Part shown: one piece after another, positions 23,780 through 35,698 of the stretch
Layout: each line of letters begins with the position of its first letter
Position numbering within the stretch: the first letter of the stretch is position 1
Source of the DNA: Cryptomeria japonica
Taxonomy: Eukaryota; Streptophyta; Pinopsida; Cupressales; Cupressaceae
Length of the DNA: 64,000 nucleotides
Assembly (NCBI RefSeq): GCF_030272615.1
Contig: NC_081414.1
Location: 334,969,427-335,033,426, forward strand
Direction: 5' to 3'
Translations under genes and position numbers: made by a program
The notes under the pieces: model-generated
What the model saw: the letters and a program-made list of their open reading frames with translations, nothing else
Databases searched by the model: none
What the model was told of the DNA's origin: nothing

Positions 23780-24862
23780 TGTGTAATGCTGAGCAAGGAG
23801 AAGACATTGTGTCTTTGAGAAGACCTTCAAATTAGGAGATTGCCTGGATAACAACTGTTATGGCAGCTCAAGTCAAAAGTAGTTACCAACTGAGAAACAA
23901 AACAGTTGGTGAAGATTAGGGTAAGCCTTTTGGTTTATTCATAAAGGAAATAAAGAATAAAGGTCAGGAGATCAAAGAAAATAAACTGAAGAAAGATGCG
24001 GTTAAGAAAAAGGAGTGGGCTAAGAAGGTTGAAATTGCAAAGCCCAATGAGGATGTTGCTTCACCCAAAGTGAAGACAAAAATAGTTGAAAAGTTTGTTG
24101 CGCCTGTTGGAGAGGAATCAAAGCAGAAACCAAATGTCGAAAGCAGCAAGTTGAAGAAACATGAACAAAAACCAGGTATGTCCCTTGAATTTCCAGAATA
24201 CACACCTGTTGACATGTTTTGGTTGCTTTCTCAAATTACAATCAAAGTTCCTTTACAAGAAATGCTTAGAGTAGATGAACACAAGGAGAAAGACATGGAC
24301 TTGGTTAAGGGTGTTTCTCTTTCTACCAAAGTGGGACATAAGAGCACCATTTCTAATGTAAAAGAACAAGCAAGTAAAAAGGAGGCAAAAGATAAGGAGT
24401 TAGAGGGAATGGTTTGTCAGATTCCCCAAATTTATCTTGAGGATACCGTGGATGAGTCCTTAGAAAATGTAGAACCCTTCTTTTTGAGTGTGATCATAAA
24501 TGGAGGGGTGTTAAAAAATTGTATGATTGATTCTGGGGCCTCAAATAATGTTATGCCAGTAAGGATAATGCAAGTTATGGGTCTAAATGTAGATACCCCT
24601 CAGGGTAGATGTTGTGATATGGACTCAAGAGAGGTACCTATGATAGGTACTATAAGAGCATTGCCTTATAAGCTCGCAACCTTCCTGAGAAGGATTTGAC
24701 TATGAGTGTTTTGGTTGTGGACATCTCACCTCACTATGGGATGTTGTTGTCCAGAAAATGGAGTGCTCTATGGGGGGATGTTTACAATGTGATCTATCTT
24801 ATGCAACTTTTTGTATGGATGTTAAAAGTGTAAAATTTGTAAGGGAGGCAAGGGTGCCATAG
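23780..24862 (+). pseudogene. T2 gag tail and protease
   Basis: 23780-24093 completes the second gag duplicate. 24070-24699 then reads through a Lys-rich linker and PEYTPVDMFWLLSQITIKVP to the protease core NCMIDSGASNNVMP (active-site DSGA). After a frame change near 24700 the protease C-terminal part continues (DISPHYGMLLSRKWSALWG) with several stops. The protease would mature the polyprotein. Confidence 0.85.
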
Positions 24863-25480
24863 ATGATGGTACATGAAAGGGACTCTAATCAAGACATGAC
24901 GTGTTTCATATATACCAACATCAATGCTTTTAGGATTGAAGATACCCCACAAAAAGAAAAGGAACAACTTGCACCAATAGAGAACGAAGCAGAGAACCCA
25001 TTAGATGATAACAATTTGTGGATGATGTATTTTGATGGGGATAGCTCTAACGAAGGCTCTAGTGCAGGAGTATTATTCATCTCACCTAATGAAAAAACAT
25101 TTAAGTTTTCTTTTACTTTGTCTTTTGCATGCACAAATAATGTGGCAGAGTATGAGGCATTATTATTAGGATTGAGACTAGCTGAGAAGCACGGGATAAA
25201 GAATCTCAAGGTTATTGGAGATTCCAAGTTGGTCATATCCTAGATCAGATCAAAATATGCATCAAAGAACAAGACGTTGAAGCAGTACATAAATGTTGTA
25301 TGGGATGAAATTGAAATTTTTGATGCATTTAACATTGATTGGAAAGAAAGGATCCATAACAGGATGGCGGACTTACTGGCTAATATTTCTCTAAGGCTAG
25401 AAGATATAACTTTTGTAGTAATATCAAAGATTGAGGTTCAAACCAGGCCATCAATCCCTGACAACATTGAAAGTTGGTAG
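24863..25480 (+). pseudogene. T2 accessory RNase H (archaeal type) upstream of RT
   Basis: WMMYFDGDSSNEGSSAGVLF, CTNNVAEYEALLLGLRLAEK, KVIGDSKLVIS and RMADLLANIS supply the acidic residues of RNase HI in order (D, E, D, D). The same domain occurs in element G after IN-side RNase H sequence (LYFDGSYTQHGAGVG, NNIAEYEALTTGL, FGDSQLVIR). In T2 it lies between protease and RT, which is not the order I associate with the Tat lineage. One stop at 25241 and one at 25478. Confidence 0.85.
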
Positions 25481-26555
25481 GTTTTCAATGATGATGATGG
25501 TATTCTAAGCTTTTTAACTTGTATAGAGCAGTATGAGGGTCGAGAGATTGATTTTGGTGCCTTTGTACAAAAAGAGGGTGGAAAAGAGATAGTTTTTGGG
25601 AATGAAATAATCCAATTAAAGACTAATAAGATCCCCAAAGGGTTGGTCATATTGGAAAGGGTGTTTGACAATCAAGATAAGGCAAGGACTGCCACTGCTA
25701 CCTCACACCCTGAAGATTTGGAGGAAATAGACCTTGGGACAAAGGGAGCCCCCAAAAAGGTATACATTGGGAAGAGGATATCACCAAAGGTGAGAAAAAT
25801 GTTGATTGACCTATTAAGAAAATATAGGCATGTTTTTACTTGGTCGTATGATGATCTGAAAGCTTATAGGGAAGACTTGTTTCAACATGAATTCGCTTTG
25901 AAGGAAGGGGCTCAGCCTTTCAGACAAAATCAAAGGCTAATCAATCCAACCTTAGCGCCTAAAATGCAAGAAGAATTAGTTATGCTAAGGGACGTTGGAA
26001 TTATAAAGCCTATCAAACATTCATCATGGGTGTCAAACTTGGTGCCTGTAAGAAAGAAAAATGGTGATATCAGATTGTGCATCGATTTTGGGAATTTGAA
26101 TATATGTTCATTAAAAGATAACTATCCTTTGCCTAATATGGAAGAAATGTTTCAAAGGGTCACAGGTTGTGAACTCCTGTCTATGATGGATGGATTTTCA
26201 GGTTACAATCAGGTAATGGTTAAAGAGTCAGAGCAATTCAAAATGACATTTACCACACCATGGAGAACATATGTTTATGTAAGAATGTCATTTGGGTTGA
26301 TAAACGCAAGGGCGATATTCCAAAGAGCTATGGATGTGGAATTTTTTGACATCATAAATATATTTCATAGTTGTATACCAAGATGATTTAACATCATATT
26401 CCAAAAAGGAGGGTGAGCATTGTGAGCATCTAGTGAAAATATTTAACAAAGCTTTTGAATATGGAATATCTTTAAGCCCAAAGAAGTGTGTTTCTGGGGT
26501 GATTGAGGGTGAACTGTTGGGCCATATCATTTCAAAGATTGTGTGAGAATTGACT
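25481..26555 (+). pseudogene. T2 reverse transcriptase
   Basis: After a spacer (25481-25642) the frame holds RKYRHVFTWSYDDLKAY, WVSNLVPVRKKNGDIRLCIDF, YPLPNMEEMFQRV, LLSMMDGFSGYNQV and MTFTTPWRTYVYVRMSFGL. A one-base shift near 26360 moves the catalytic box VYQDD (about 26371-26386) into another frame. The thumb and connection (YGISLSPKKCV, ELLGHIIS) follow. The YQDD box is intact although the frame is not. Confidence 0.9.
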
Positions 26556-27190
26556 CAGAAAGAGTAGCAGCAATTGATAAGGTCCCTCAGCCCAAAAATG
26601 TAAAAGGTATCCAGTCATTCTTTGGGCAGACCAATTTACTGAGAAGGTTTGTTACTAACTTTGCCAAGATCAGTAGACCCATCTCTAAATTATTAAAAAA
26701 GGGTGCAAAGTTAGAATGGGAAGGGGAGTCAGCCAAGGCATTCCAAGAGATCAAACAGGCTATTAAGAGTGCGCCTATTTTGAAAACACCTAGTTATAGT
26801 AAAGCTATGCAAATATTTTCATTTGCATCTTTTCAGATTGTTGTTGCAGTACTGTTACAGAAAAACTCAGAGGGTTTTGAACAACCCATAGCATTTTTTA
26901 GCAAGTCTTTGCAAGCTGTAGAGCTAAAATATGATATAAATGAAAAACAAGCCTATGCACTGGGAAACACAGTAAAAGCTTTTAGGAGATACTTTATGGG
27001 AGAAACAATGGTTGCATATGTCCCTAGTGTTGCGGTTAAAGACATATTCACACAACAAGAAGTATCTAGAAGAAGATGTAGATGGATCAACAAGATCCAA
27101 GAGTTCAACATTGACATCCAAATCACTAGGTTAGTGAGAGGACAAGGATTGGCCAAATTAATGGCTCAAAGTAACTTGGATGCCAATTAA
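26543..27190 (+). pseudogene. T2 RNase H (gypsy type) after RT
   Basis: Starts in the RT connection (VPQPKNVKGIQSFFGQTN, FVTNFAKISRPISKLLKK), then the degenerate gypsy RNase H (IFSFASFQIVVAVLLQ, where the usual catalytic Asp of the S/T-D-A-S motif is replaced by F). The domain continues PIAFFSKSLQAVELKYD, NEKQAYALGNTVKAFRRYFM. Loss of the catalytic Asp is what is seen in Tat elements, where the accessory RNase H is thought to take over. Ends at a stop, 27188. Confidence 0.85.
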
Positions 27191-27391
27191 ATAAATGTTA
27201 CAAAGGATGAGCAAAGGGCTTACCTTTGTGACATGGATAATTATGAATCGTATGAAGATGTAATAAATTACTTGCAAAAGATGAAGTGTCATGACGAAAT
27301 GAGTAATAATAAAAGGAGGACACTGAAGTTGCATGCCATTAAATACGTCATTGTGATTGGCAAGATCTGGTGAAAAAATAGTGATGGTGTC

Positions 27392-28504
27392 ATGTTGAAG
27401 TGTGTGGACCAAGATCAAGCTCAGAAGTTACTAACAAAAATGCATAGTGAGGTTTGTGGAGGGCATTATATGGCCAAAACAACTACACATAAAATTTTAA
27501 GAGGTGGGTTTTGGTGGCCAACAAGTTTTAAAGATGCACATCAGTTGGTCAGAAAATGTGATCCGTGCCTGAGGTTTTCTAGAAATTTGAAGTTTTCAAT
27601 AAATTTGCCATTAAAGCCTGTGAGTTTGCAAGCCTCGTTTCAACAGTGGGGTATCGATTTTATTGGGGAAGTAACATGTAAATCCAGTGGTAGTCATTCT
27701 TGGATCCTGGTAGCCACATATTATTTCACTAAGTGGGTTGAGGCTATACCAACCAGAAGGGCAACAAGTAAGGTGGTGATTGATTTTATCACCGACAATA
27801 TATTGACTAGATTTGGTTGTCTAGAAAGAATAGTCTCTGACAATGCTATGGGTTTTAGGTCAGAAGAATATGAACATTTCTGCAATAAATATGGTATCCA
27901 AATTTCATATTCATCACCTTACCACCCCCAAGGAAATGGAAAATATAAATCAAGCAATAAGAGCTTGATGAAAATCATCAAAATAATCCTAGACAAAAAC
28001 AAGAAAGCCTAGGATTCAAAGTTGAAACTGGTAGTTTGGGTAGATAGGGTAACTGTTAAGAAGGCAATAGGATGTGCTCCTTTTGACTTGGTATATGGTA
28101 TACAAGAAAGGTTGCCCCAAAATAACCTATAGTAGACGTATAATTTTTTCCAAACATATGATGTTGATATAGACGATGATATGCAACTAAGGGTCGAAGC
28201 TTTGATATAGCTAGATGAAACCAAGAGAGAAGCTAGTGCCAAAAACACAAAATTGCAAATGCAAGTAAAAAGCTTGTATGATAAGAGAATAGTTGCAAGA
28301 ATTTTTCAGACTGATGACTTGGTGCTAATGTGGAATGTAAGGATAGAAGATAAAATAAAACATGGCAAATTTGATGACATTTGGCTTGGTCCATATCTGA
28401 TCCAAAGAAAGTGGGGGGAAGATTCATATTTTCTCCAAGATATAAATGGTGAAATTATTGAACTGCCTGTTCATGGACAGTTCTTGAAGCCCTACTTTTC
28501 TTAA
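27392..28504 (+). pseudogene. T2 integrase
   Basis: HHCC zinc domain (MHSEVCGGHY, CDPCLRF), core with Asp in WGIDFIGEV and in IVSDNAMGFRS. At the third catalytic position the sequence reads QGNGKYKSSNKSL, with Lys where Glu is expected. A stop at 28010 and others near 28120-28210 interrupt the C-terminal part, which ends GPYLIQRKWGEDSYFLQDINGE and HGQFLKPYF at the stop 28502-28504. Confidence 0.9.
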
Positions 28505-29861
28505 AGTAGTTCTTTTCCATGAACATTAGATTAGATTAGGTTAAGTTTTCTATGTAAGTAGAGTAGTTTCCCTTCCTGTTTGAGATACCCTGTCTAGGTA
28601 GTTTCCTTTTTGGTTCGCTTTGTGGCTAGTCTGCTCCACTAAAGATTCTGGATCCTCATATCATCCAAGAGTGATGATCATCCCCAACTAGATCCATTCG
28701 TGGTCAATAAAAATGACCTAGCAAAATTTTTCATGCCTTAGGTTAAAAATGGGTCATCTGGATCTTATCCTACTCTTTATCTTGCGCTTCAGGATTAGGG
28801 TTTAGGGTTTTATGGATTTTGTATAAGTATTGGTAAGATCCCCTAAAATTATTATAAATTCACATTACTTTTTCACTTAATCGTGAGGGTTCTAGTAACA
28901 TTGGCAGGGCCTTTTCTATGTCCTAGGTGTTTATTTTTTGCACGGATCCTATTTTCCTTAGTATGTGTTTTGATTTTCCTAGGTGGGTCCCTTTTCAAGT
29001 TTTAGCCAACATATTTGTGATAACAGTTGGGCTACTAATGTTTTCCATTGTTTGCACATGTCTTAATGGATGGAGATCTTTTAATCATGATCATAAAACA
29101 TGCTTGATCATTAAACAACTAGAGAAAGCGCACACTGTGGCTAACAGTATAAAGTTCAAACAGATTTGATGGTTCTCGCTATCCTGTGGTAGAAAGTGTT
29201 ATGAATTTAATGATCGTGGCATCGTGAGATGATGCCACGTGTCTAGAACAGGCCGAGAGAAGCCAACTGGTGGGGGCCACTATCAGCAATGAGGAGGATG
29301 ATAAGTTGGAGATGTCGTGTCATGCTTTTGATGTCTCCACTTTCTACGAAAGATGGTAAATGTCAAATTGACTAATATAGATCGTGCGATGTGCCATCAT
29401 GGAAAGAATCAACGACCCAATTTCAAACTTGGTTCAAATATGAACTTGAGTTATTTTCCACTCACACGAGCAATAATGGTGAACAATACGATGAAGCCTG
29501 ATCCCAAAATAGCATTAAAAACATTTCAAAATTATTTTTTATTCACAAAGCAATTAAGAAGTAACCAGAAGGCCATTCCAGAGTCCGAGAAGATTCGAGC
29601 GAGCTATCACAGTGCAGAATTAAGATTTACTCAGTGCTTTCAAAACTGTAAGTTGCTTACCTTCCCTTCTTTGTTTTCAAAGATGGATAGTAAATTGTGT
29701 GAAATTTTGGTGAAAAGATTGAAGATTGTTTTTTATAGTCTTAGCATAAGGAGTTTGAGAATTCTTCATTCTTTCATGTTGTAATTATCAATTCTGGTGT
29801 TGAACCCTAGTTTCCCTCCCCCGCCTGTCAATAATTATTGAGAAGGCCCTAGTTTAATAGA
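28505..29861 (+). other. T2 spacer between integrase and ORF-X
   Basis: 1.36 kb without recognisable coding motifs. Two short open frames (28927-29169 and 29353-29784) show no family features and I do not call them. A pyrimidine-rich stretch (29809-29827) followed by AG at 29859-29860, just before the ORF-X ATG, could be a splice acceptor. GTAAGT at about 29648 is a possible donor. Both are only motif matches. Confidence 0.5.
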
Positions 29862-32682
29862 ATGGATCCCTTGCAAAACCACTCAAGACAAACAAAATAT
29901 TTAAGGAGGAATTTGTATGATGACTTTCTGGACCAATTGAAACCATCGACAAAAGATAAGTATCGGGGGATGAATTTTATTCAAGGGAAAACCCTAGGAG
30001 AAGGGTAAGTTGATAAAGCATACACAATTTCATATGTTAGGATACCCATGACTAGGATAGACATGTTTAAGTTATGGTATGGACAAAGGAATTTGCAGTC
30101 TCTGTTCTCGAGTGCATGGTAGTATGACTTAGGAAAGATGGTGGTGCCTAATGTGTTCATGGATGTCGACCTTCTTAGGGCAGTTGCAAATAGGTATGAC
30201 CCTGTTTCAAAAGTGATAAGGGGGAATGATGGAGAAGTCTTGTTGACAATCCGAAGGGAGGAGTTCCAAGAAGTTTTTTATTTATATGAACCCTTTGCTA
30301 CCCCGATTCAAGTAAATTTGGATGAAATAAAGGCTGAGTATCACAAAACAAAGGGTTTTGTCAAATCAAATCTTCTCCCGGCCCACTTGGTGAAAGAAGG
30401 AGACACATCATACCATATTGGCCCAGGTTCAGTGAAACCTTATCCAATTGGTGCTTTCGCCAAGTATTTACAAGCCACTTTCTTTTCTCTGTGTCAGGTT
30501 TTAGGTTTTAACCCTTTCACAGATATGCCACCGGACTACATGTATATGGCTATTCAGATTCAACATCCTGATTTTACAATGGTTTTTGATTTCACACCAT
30601 ATCTTGAAGATAATATTCATGAGGGACTCTTGGATATTAAGAATAATGTACTAAGCACTAGCTTCTATTGGTACTCATTGTTGATGCATATATTCTTATA
30701 TAAGAACTCAGATTATTTTGAAGATGCCATGAATCTCAAAAGGACAATTAATAATGTTGAGATACTGGTGCAACTATGGAGTATGGATATGTCATGGGAC
30801 AAGTAGGAGGCTAGTTTTGTAAGATTTGATAATGGGTTTGCTTCCAAATTAAGGCAACGGTTGATAGTAAATCCGTCGAGGATTCCTACACAGCTGCATG
30901 ACTTTCTGAGACCAAAGGAGAGGCTACCAATCATGAAAATTGAGCATAATTGGGGGGATATTATCCCTTATCCAGTTAGCACATTCATTAGAGTTTATGG
31001 TTTCCCAAGGGAACCTCATGTGTTGCCTTTTAATTTCCCATTGAGATTAGGATTTGTTGAAGTAATTTGGCAAATAGGTTGCATTCGGGATAAGGATTTG
31101 AGAGGTAAGGGCAAGGGAACTATCTTCCCTGATTACACTATTATTCCATACTTTGCAATTATGAAAGGAGGGTACGTGCATTTTGACAAACTCTTTGCAC
31201 CGTATCACTTGGGAGTTGGTGTAGTTAGGCACATTGATCCAGAGGGATTCTATAATATTTTCACGCAAAGAATAAAAGGAGTTACATTACCTCATGAACA
31301 CCATTTTTCTAAAGATATAATCATAAATGATTTTCATTTCTGTGCTCAATATTGGAAGAAAGAGAAGTGGATAGGTTTTAGAAAGCAATGGACAATTGTA
31401 CAAAAAATGGATCCTAGTTATGATCCATTAAGAAGCTTAAATCCTTTATGTGTCAAAGTTGATTTTGTTATGAATAATTTTGATGAGTTAATTCTTTCTT
31501 TAAAAGAGAAGAAGACTAGGCTTGAGGAAATTCATGGTCGGTAGATTGAGAAGAAGAATATACAACGGTCTACACCCATTTCACCTGCAGATGCAACCAT
31601 AATTCATCAAATGAGGATAAAATGGCCTGGCTCACCTCTTCCTCTACCTCACAAAACATATGGGCTAGAAGAGACTAGACCTAGTTACAAGCCCCCTCTG
31701 AGGGGTGGTATTCTGATAAAAATAATTTAAGGGATGAGGAGAGTAGTGATGAGGATAGCGGTAGTGACAGTGGAAAGTTGGTGAGGAGGAAAGGAAAGAA
31801 AATAATGAGGACAGAGCCAACCCCAAAGGTACAAGTTAGACCTTTGAGAGGAGTCAAGATCATTGATCTAGAAGACTCGGATAGAAGTCCCTCACCCCCA
31901 CATGTGCTTTCTTCACCTTCCAGACAGTTTGAGGAATATGGGGGAGATTAGCAAATGGAAGAACAACGGGATGAAGACACCATTGAAATTACAAGTGCAT
32001 AAATGCAAATTGGTGTTCCTCCTGTGCAACCCACTTTGAAATTTAACCCCACTCCTTTGGATATTCAGGGAAGAGTATTTAGGGATACTAGAAAGGAGGC
32101 ATGTTACCATTTCTTAAGGATGAAGCTTTTGTGAAAAGACTAGCTTTCCTTCAAATGATGTGGAAAGTGAAAATGGATGAATGCAAGAAAAGAAGTGTCG
32201 AGAGAATATCCCAAAGGTCGGACAGGTCTGACCTAGAAAATCAAGAAGAGGTCAAGACTAAAATGATGGAGGAGTTTACAGCAATCATTGCAGATAAAGG
32301 CAGAAAGATTATAAACCAGGTTGGTATCTTAATTCTACCTGAATGGGACATAGTTGATGTAGTGGCATTTGATACAATTAGAAAATCAAAAGACCAACAA
32401 TACAACTCAGAAAATGAAGCAAGGTTTGCACTCAAAGGATCAGATTTTATAGATGATCATGCAATCTTGGCAATATGGTCACTAGAGCAAGGGACTAAGA
32501 GCCCTGATATAAATCCAAACTTGAAAGGAGGTCTCATTGTAAAGAGAGCCTCTGATACATCAAATGCTGAAGCTACAAAGTTGGTTGTTCATACGACTAA
32601 ATTGGGGCATGAAACTGTGAAAAGAGAGGCTAAAGAGAAGCAGGAGTTAATGAAGAAGTTTGAGAAATTTTTTAATGATTAT
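29862..32682 (+). pseudogene. ORF-X of T2, N-terminal three quarters (unknown retroelement protein)
   Basis: Starts MDPLQNHSRQTKYLRRNLYD and runs in one frame to 31544 with stops at about 30006, 30123 and 30804, then shifts frame near 31720 and continues to 32682, where element G is inserted. It resumes at 48478 and ends at 49437, about 1260 codons in all. I do not recognise the family. The region LLRAVANRYDPVSKVIRG followed by GEVLLTIRREEFQEVFYL has the spacing of the opening strand-helix part of plant mobile domain proteins; that is a weak resemblance only. The middle (31560-31960) is Pro, Ser and acidic-rich; the end is helical. A second copy lies in T1. Confidence 0.75.
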
Positions 32683-33448
32683 TGTAGACACCTAAAATTG
32701 TCATGTCTAATTAAATAAATATTTTATTTATTTAATTATCTAAGCCTAATTCTTCTATTAATTAAATAAATCTTTATTTATTTAATTAATTCATTTATCC
32801 TCTTCTAGCCTTATTTCTCATTTAAATAAATACATTTATTTATTTAAATTATCCCTTTCCTAAATTAAATAAATATTTTATTTATTTAATTGATCCCATT
32901 TCTTCTATTAATTAAATAAATCTTTATTTATTTAATTAATTCATTAGCTTTTTCTACACATGACACATGTCATTCATCTCTTAATTCCTACACTACCTAC
33001 CTCTTTCATTATTTTATTATTTCTTCTACCTACCCTCTAATCCTAGCCGACCTCCTTTTTACACCTCTCAATCTTATCCCTCCATTTCATATTGTGTCTT
33101 CTATTTAAGGAGATGCTTTCTTCACTATCAAACCCTAATGATCTTTTATGCAATTGACTACACTACGATCCTACTTGCAACCACATTCTGTTCTTTGTTG
33201 AGCTCTTGTGCACATAAAATCTGAGATCAAATATATCAAGCAAGATCAATGGAGATAGGAAGAATGGAGATCAAAACCCTATTGGACATGTGATGGTATA
33301 ATCTTTGTGATTTCATTTGATTTGCATTGTCTTAGGTAATCTTCATATGTTATGGTGGATCTTTGTTGTTGTTAGGCTAGGGTTTTGTAGTTGAATTCAT
33401 TTAGCCTTTCAATTTTGTTATTATTGTTATCCATTTTCACCATAAACA
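32683..33448 (+). repeat. 5' LTR of element G
   Basis: Begins TGTAGACACC and ends CATAAACA. U3 holds five AT-rich palindromes. A TATTTAAGG box at about 33103 is the likely promoter. Its last 20 bases adjoin the primer site. Confidence 0.97.
32708..32940. repeat. Five AT-rich hairpins in U3 of element G
   Basis: Perfect palindromes at 32708-32738 (13-base arms), 32757-32790 (15), 32820-32849 (12), 32863-32891 (12) and 32907-32940 (15), with loops of 4 to 6 bases, all built from TTAAATAAAT. The 3' LTR repeats the set at 47732-47964. Confidence 0.95.
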
Positions 33449-33451
33449 TTT

Positions 33452-33469
33452 TGGCACGCCCGGTGGGAC
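33452..33469 (+). other. Primer-binding site of element G
   Basis: TGGCACGCCCGGTGGGAC three bases after the LTR. Sites of this form are common in plant gypsy elements; I do not assign the tRNA. Confidence 0.75.
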
Positions 33470-35698
33470 TCTTGTCCCTTTGCATTTAACCTCCTTGTTG
33501 CAGATTTTGCGTTTTTGAAGTTGTAGATCGGACATTTTCGACAACATTTTTGATATTTCCACATCTGCACACTTTTGGACCACGTTTTTGATTTTCTGGC
33601 ACGTCTGAGACATCTTGATCTGTATTTGTGTTTTGGCAATATTTTATTTTGCAAGTTCCAGGAAGGTGTGTCTGTGTTGTAAAATCGCGTCTGCATCATT
33701 TTTACCAGCGTCTATGTTATGGAAGCGCGTCTGTGATTTGTAGGCGCGTCTGTGCATCACAGAACCGCGTCTGTGTTATCCAGTCCCATCTGCATTAAAG
33801 GTAACCACATCTACGCTCACCCGATTCAAAATTTTAGGTTTTCATTGATTCAATTTTTCGGATTTTGCACTTAGGGTTTCAGATCTGGTTTATTTTGAGC
33901 TAACATTTTCAGATCTAGCTAACAAAATTGGTGCAGCTTGTCTTGAAGGCAAAATCATTTGGTTGAAGGCCCCTATTTCACAAAGTCTTTTGGGTTTTAG
34001 AATTTGCCTAACTTGTGTGCTTGTAGGAAGGGGTGATTATTTGAAACAAACCCAAACTACTAACAAATCTTTGTTGCAGGTCCTTGGCAAAGGTTTTTTT
34101 TTTGGATTTTTATTGTGTGCCTTGTTTTCATAGAATAGCAAACACTTCCATTGGTGCACTAAAATTGAATCAATGTCTTTTGTGTCTTAAGCAATAGGCT
34201 CTTTTTGTTTAATCTTTAGAGGGTCTGTCTTCCTGTGTGGTCATTAGGACTACTAGTGAGAAGAGAACGACCCAAGTGGTAGCAAGGAAAACCCACCTCT
34301 TCCAAACCACTATAAACAAATGTATTCATGGTGAAAACTATGAATAATGTGTGCTGATTAGTTCATACCGAGACTATGTCTCCCCATAAACCCATTTGAT
34401 CAAATTTATTTGATCATTTGTAGGGCGTAACCCCTACCGGCTGGGAGCCTTCTATATTTACAGAGCTGAAAGTGCCACATGTATGGCCACACAAGCGGAT
34501 GCCCTTACTAGCACCTTTTTGTTTTAGAAGCCCAAATCCTTCTAGTTGTTGGGGCAGGAGGTCGGACCTCTAGTAGCGACCCACACACATACAGTTCTTA
34601 GTAGAGATACAAACTTCGCCATGGGGAGTTTTCATGGGGACTAATGCTTGGCTGACCCGAGAAGTGAGTGCCGAGGGTGGAGCCAGTGAGGTCAAGCATC
34701 TAAGTATCCGCTCTGAATAGCGTAGCCTCGGGGGTAAAACCCTATGTGGGATCAACAACTATTGTCTTGGCCAGCCATAAGAATTGTGCTTGAGTTATTT
34801 TAAACATTCAAACATTCAAGACCAAACAACAAAATATTGTGTCTTTTGTGTCTTCAAGTGTATGCAAAACAATTTTACATCAAACAACACACTTTTCTTG
34901 GAGTCATTTGGAGTCTAGACACTTGCAAACATTGAGTCCTCATCAACATTGTGTCCTCTTGTCACGAAAAACAGTCAAACAGTCAGATTTGGTCATAACA
35001 AAACGACTTCACAGATTGGAAAAAATTGCACAAAGTTTACAGAAACGCGTTTGTGTCTGTTAAAATCACATATGTGTCATCTAAACGTGTCTATGAAGGG
35101 CAGAATCACGTCTGTGTGTATAGTAGCGTCTATGTTGAACAAAGCCGCGTCTATGTCGGGGAACCATGTTTGTGAAGTATACAAGCGCGTTTGTGTTCAG
35201 AATTGCACAAAAAAAAAAAAAAATTTATAGTCCAATAAACAAACACAGTCAGTTTCAGAATTCTTGAGCTTCCTAGGTTGTTTCTCCAGGTTTCATCTAG
35301 CAGTCAACCTGTCTTTGGGTCTCACACAGTCCATCATTACTTCACATCTTGCTTTACATTCACACTTGTCTAAACTTGAGTCAAAAGGTCACTTGCTTGT
35401 CCTCATCATACTTTGTCAACACACTACATACAACAACACTTTGCTAAGTGGTCCCTCATCAAGGTTTCTTACCTTTGGGTCTCATTTGGTCTTACTTAGA
35501 GTCACGGTCAACTTACCTCATCAAGAGAAACTATCCTCTCTTTAGAAGTCACACCTACTCTACTACATACATAATTGGTCTTACACTTTGGACATTGTAA
35601 GTACACCTCAGATTCATTTACACTCCATCCAACTCTTGGTCTTCCATACTTTTTTCATTTTCATCTAGTCTCACACATCTCGGTCAAATACCTAGTTC
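33470..35698 (+). other. Leader of element G with two clusters of a 20-base repeat
   Basis: Noncoding. A 20-base periodic repeat with core CGCGTCTGTG runs at 33666-33815 (cores at 33686, 33706, 33726, 33745, 33766) and again at 35045-35196 (cores at about 35045, 35085, 35107, 35126, 35146, 35186). Between them a less repetitive stretch (34230-34760) may fold as a packaging or dimer region, which I cannot test. A 15-base A-run lies at 35208. Confidence 0.8.

Noticed and set aside
18598-23782. A perfect 13-base inverted repeat (ACATGATGAGGAT) near both ends of the chromovirus insert
   Set aside because: The left copy encodes integrase residues (DPHHVPH region) rather than an LTR end, and pol sequence continues beyond it to 18563, so it does not mark the boundary. 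Treated as chance.
29353-29784. A 143-codon open frame between T2 integrase and ORF-X
   Set aside because: No recognisable domain, and no second copy in the window to test conservation. Left as spacer.
33666-35196. Regular 20-base repeats that could suggest a CRISPR array
   Set aside because: There are no spacers of constant length between identical repeats, units are degenerate and continuous, and the setting is a plant retroelement leader.
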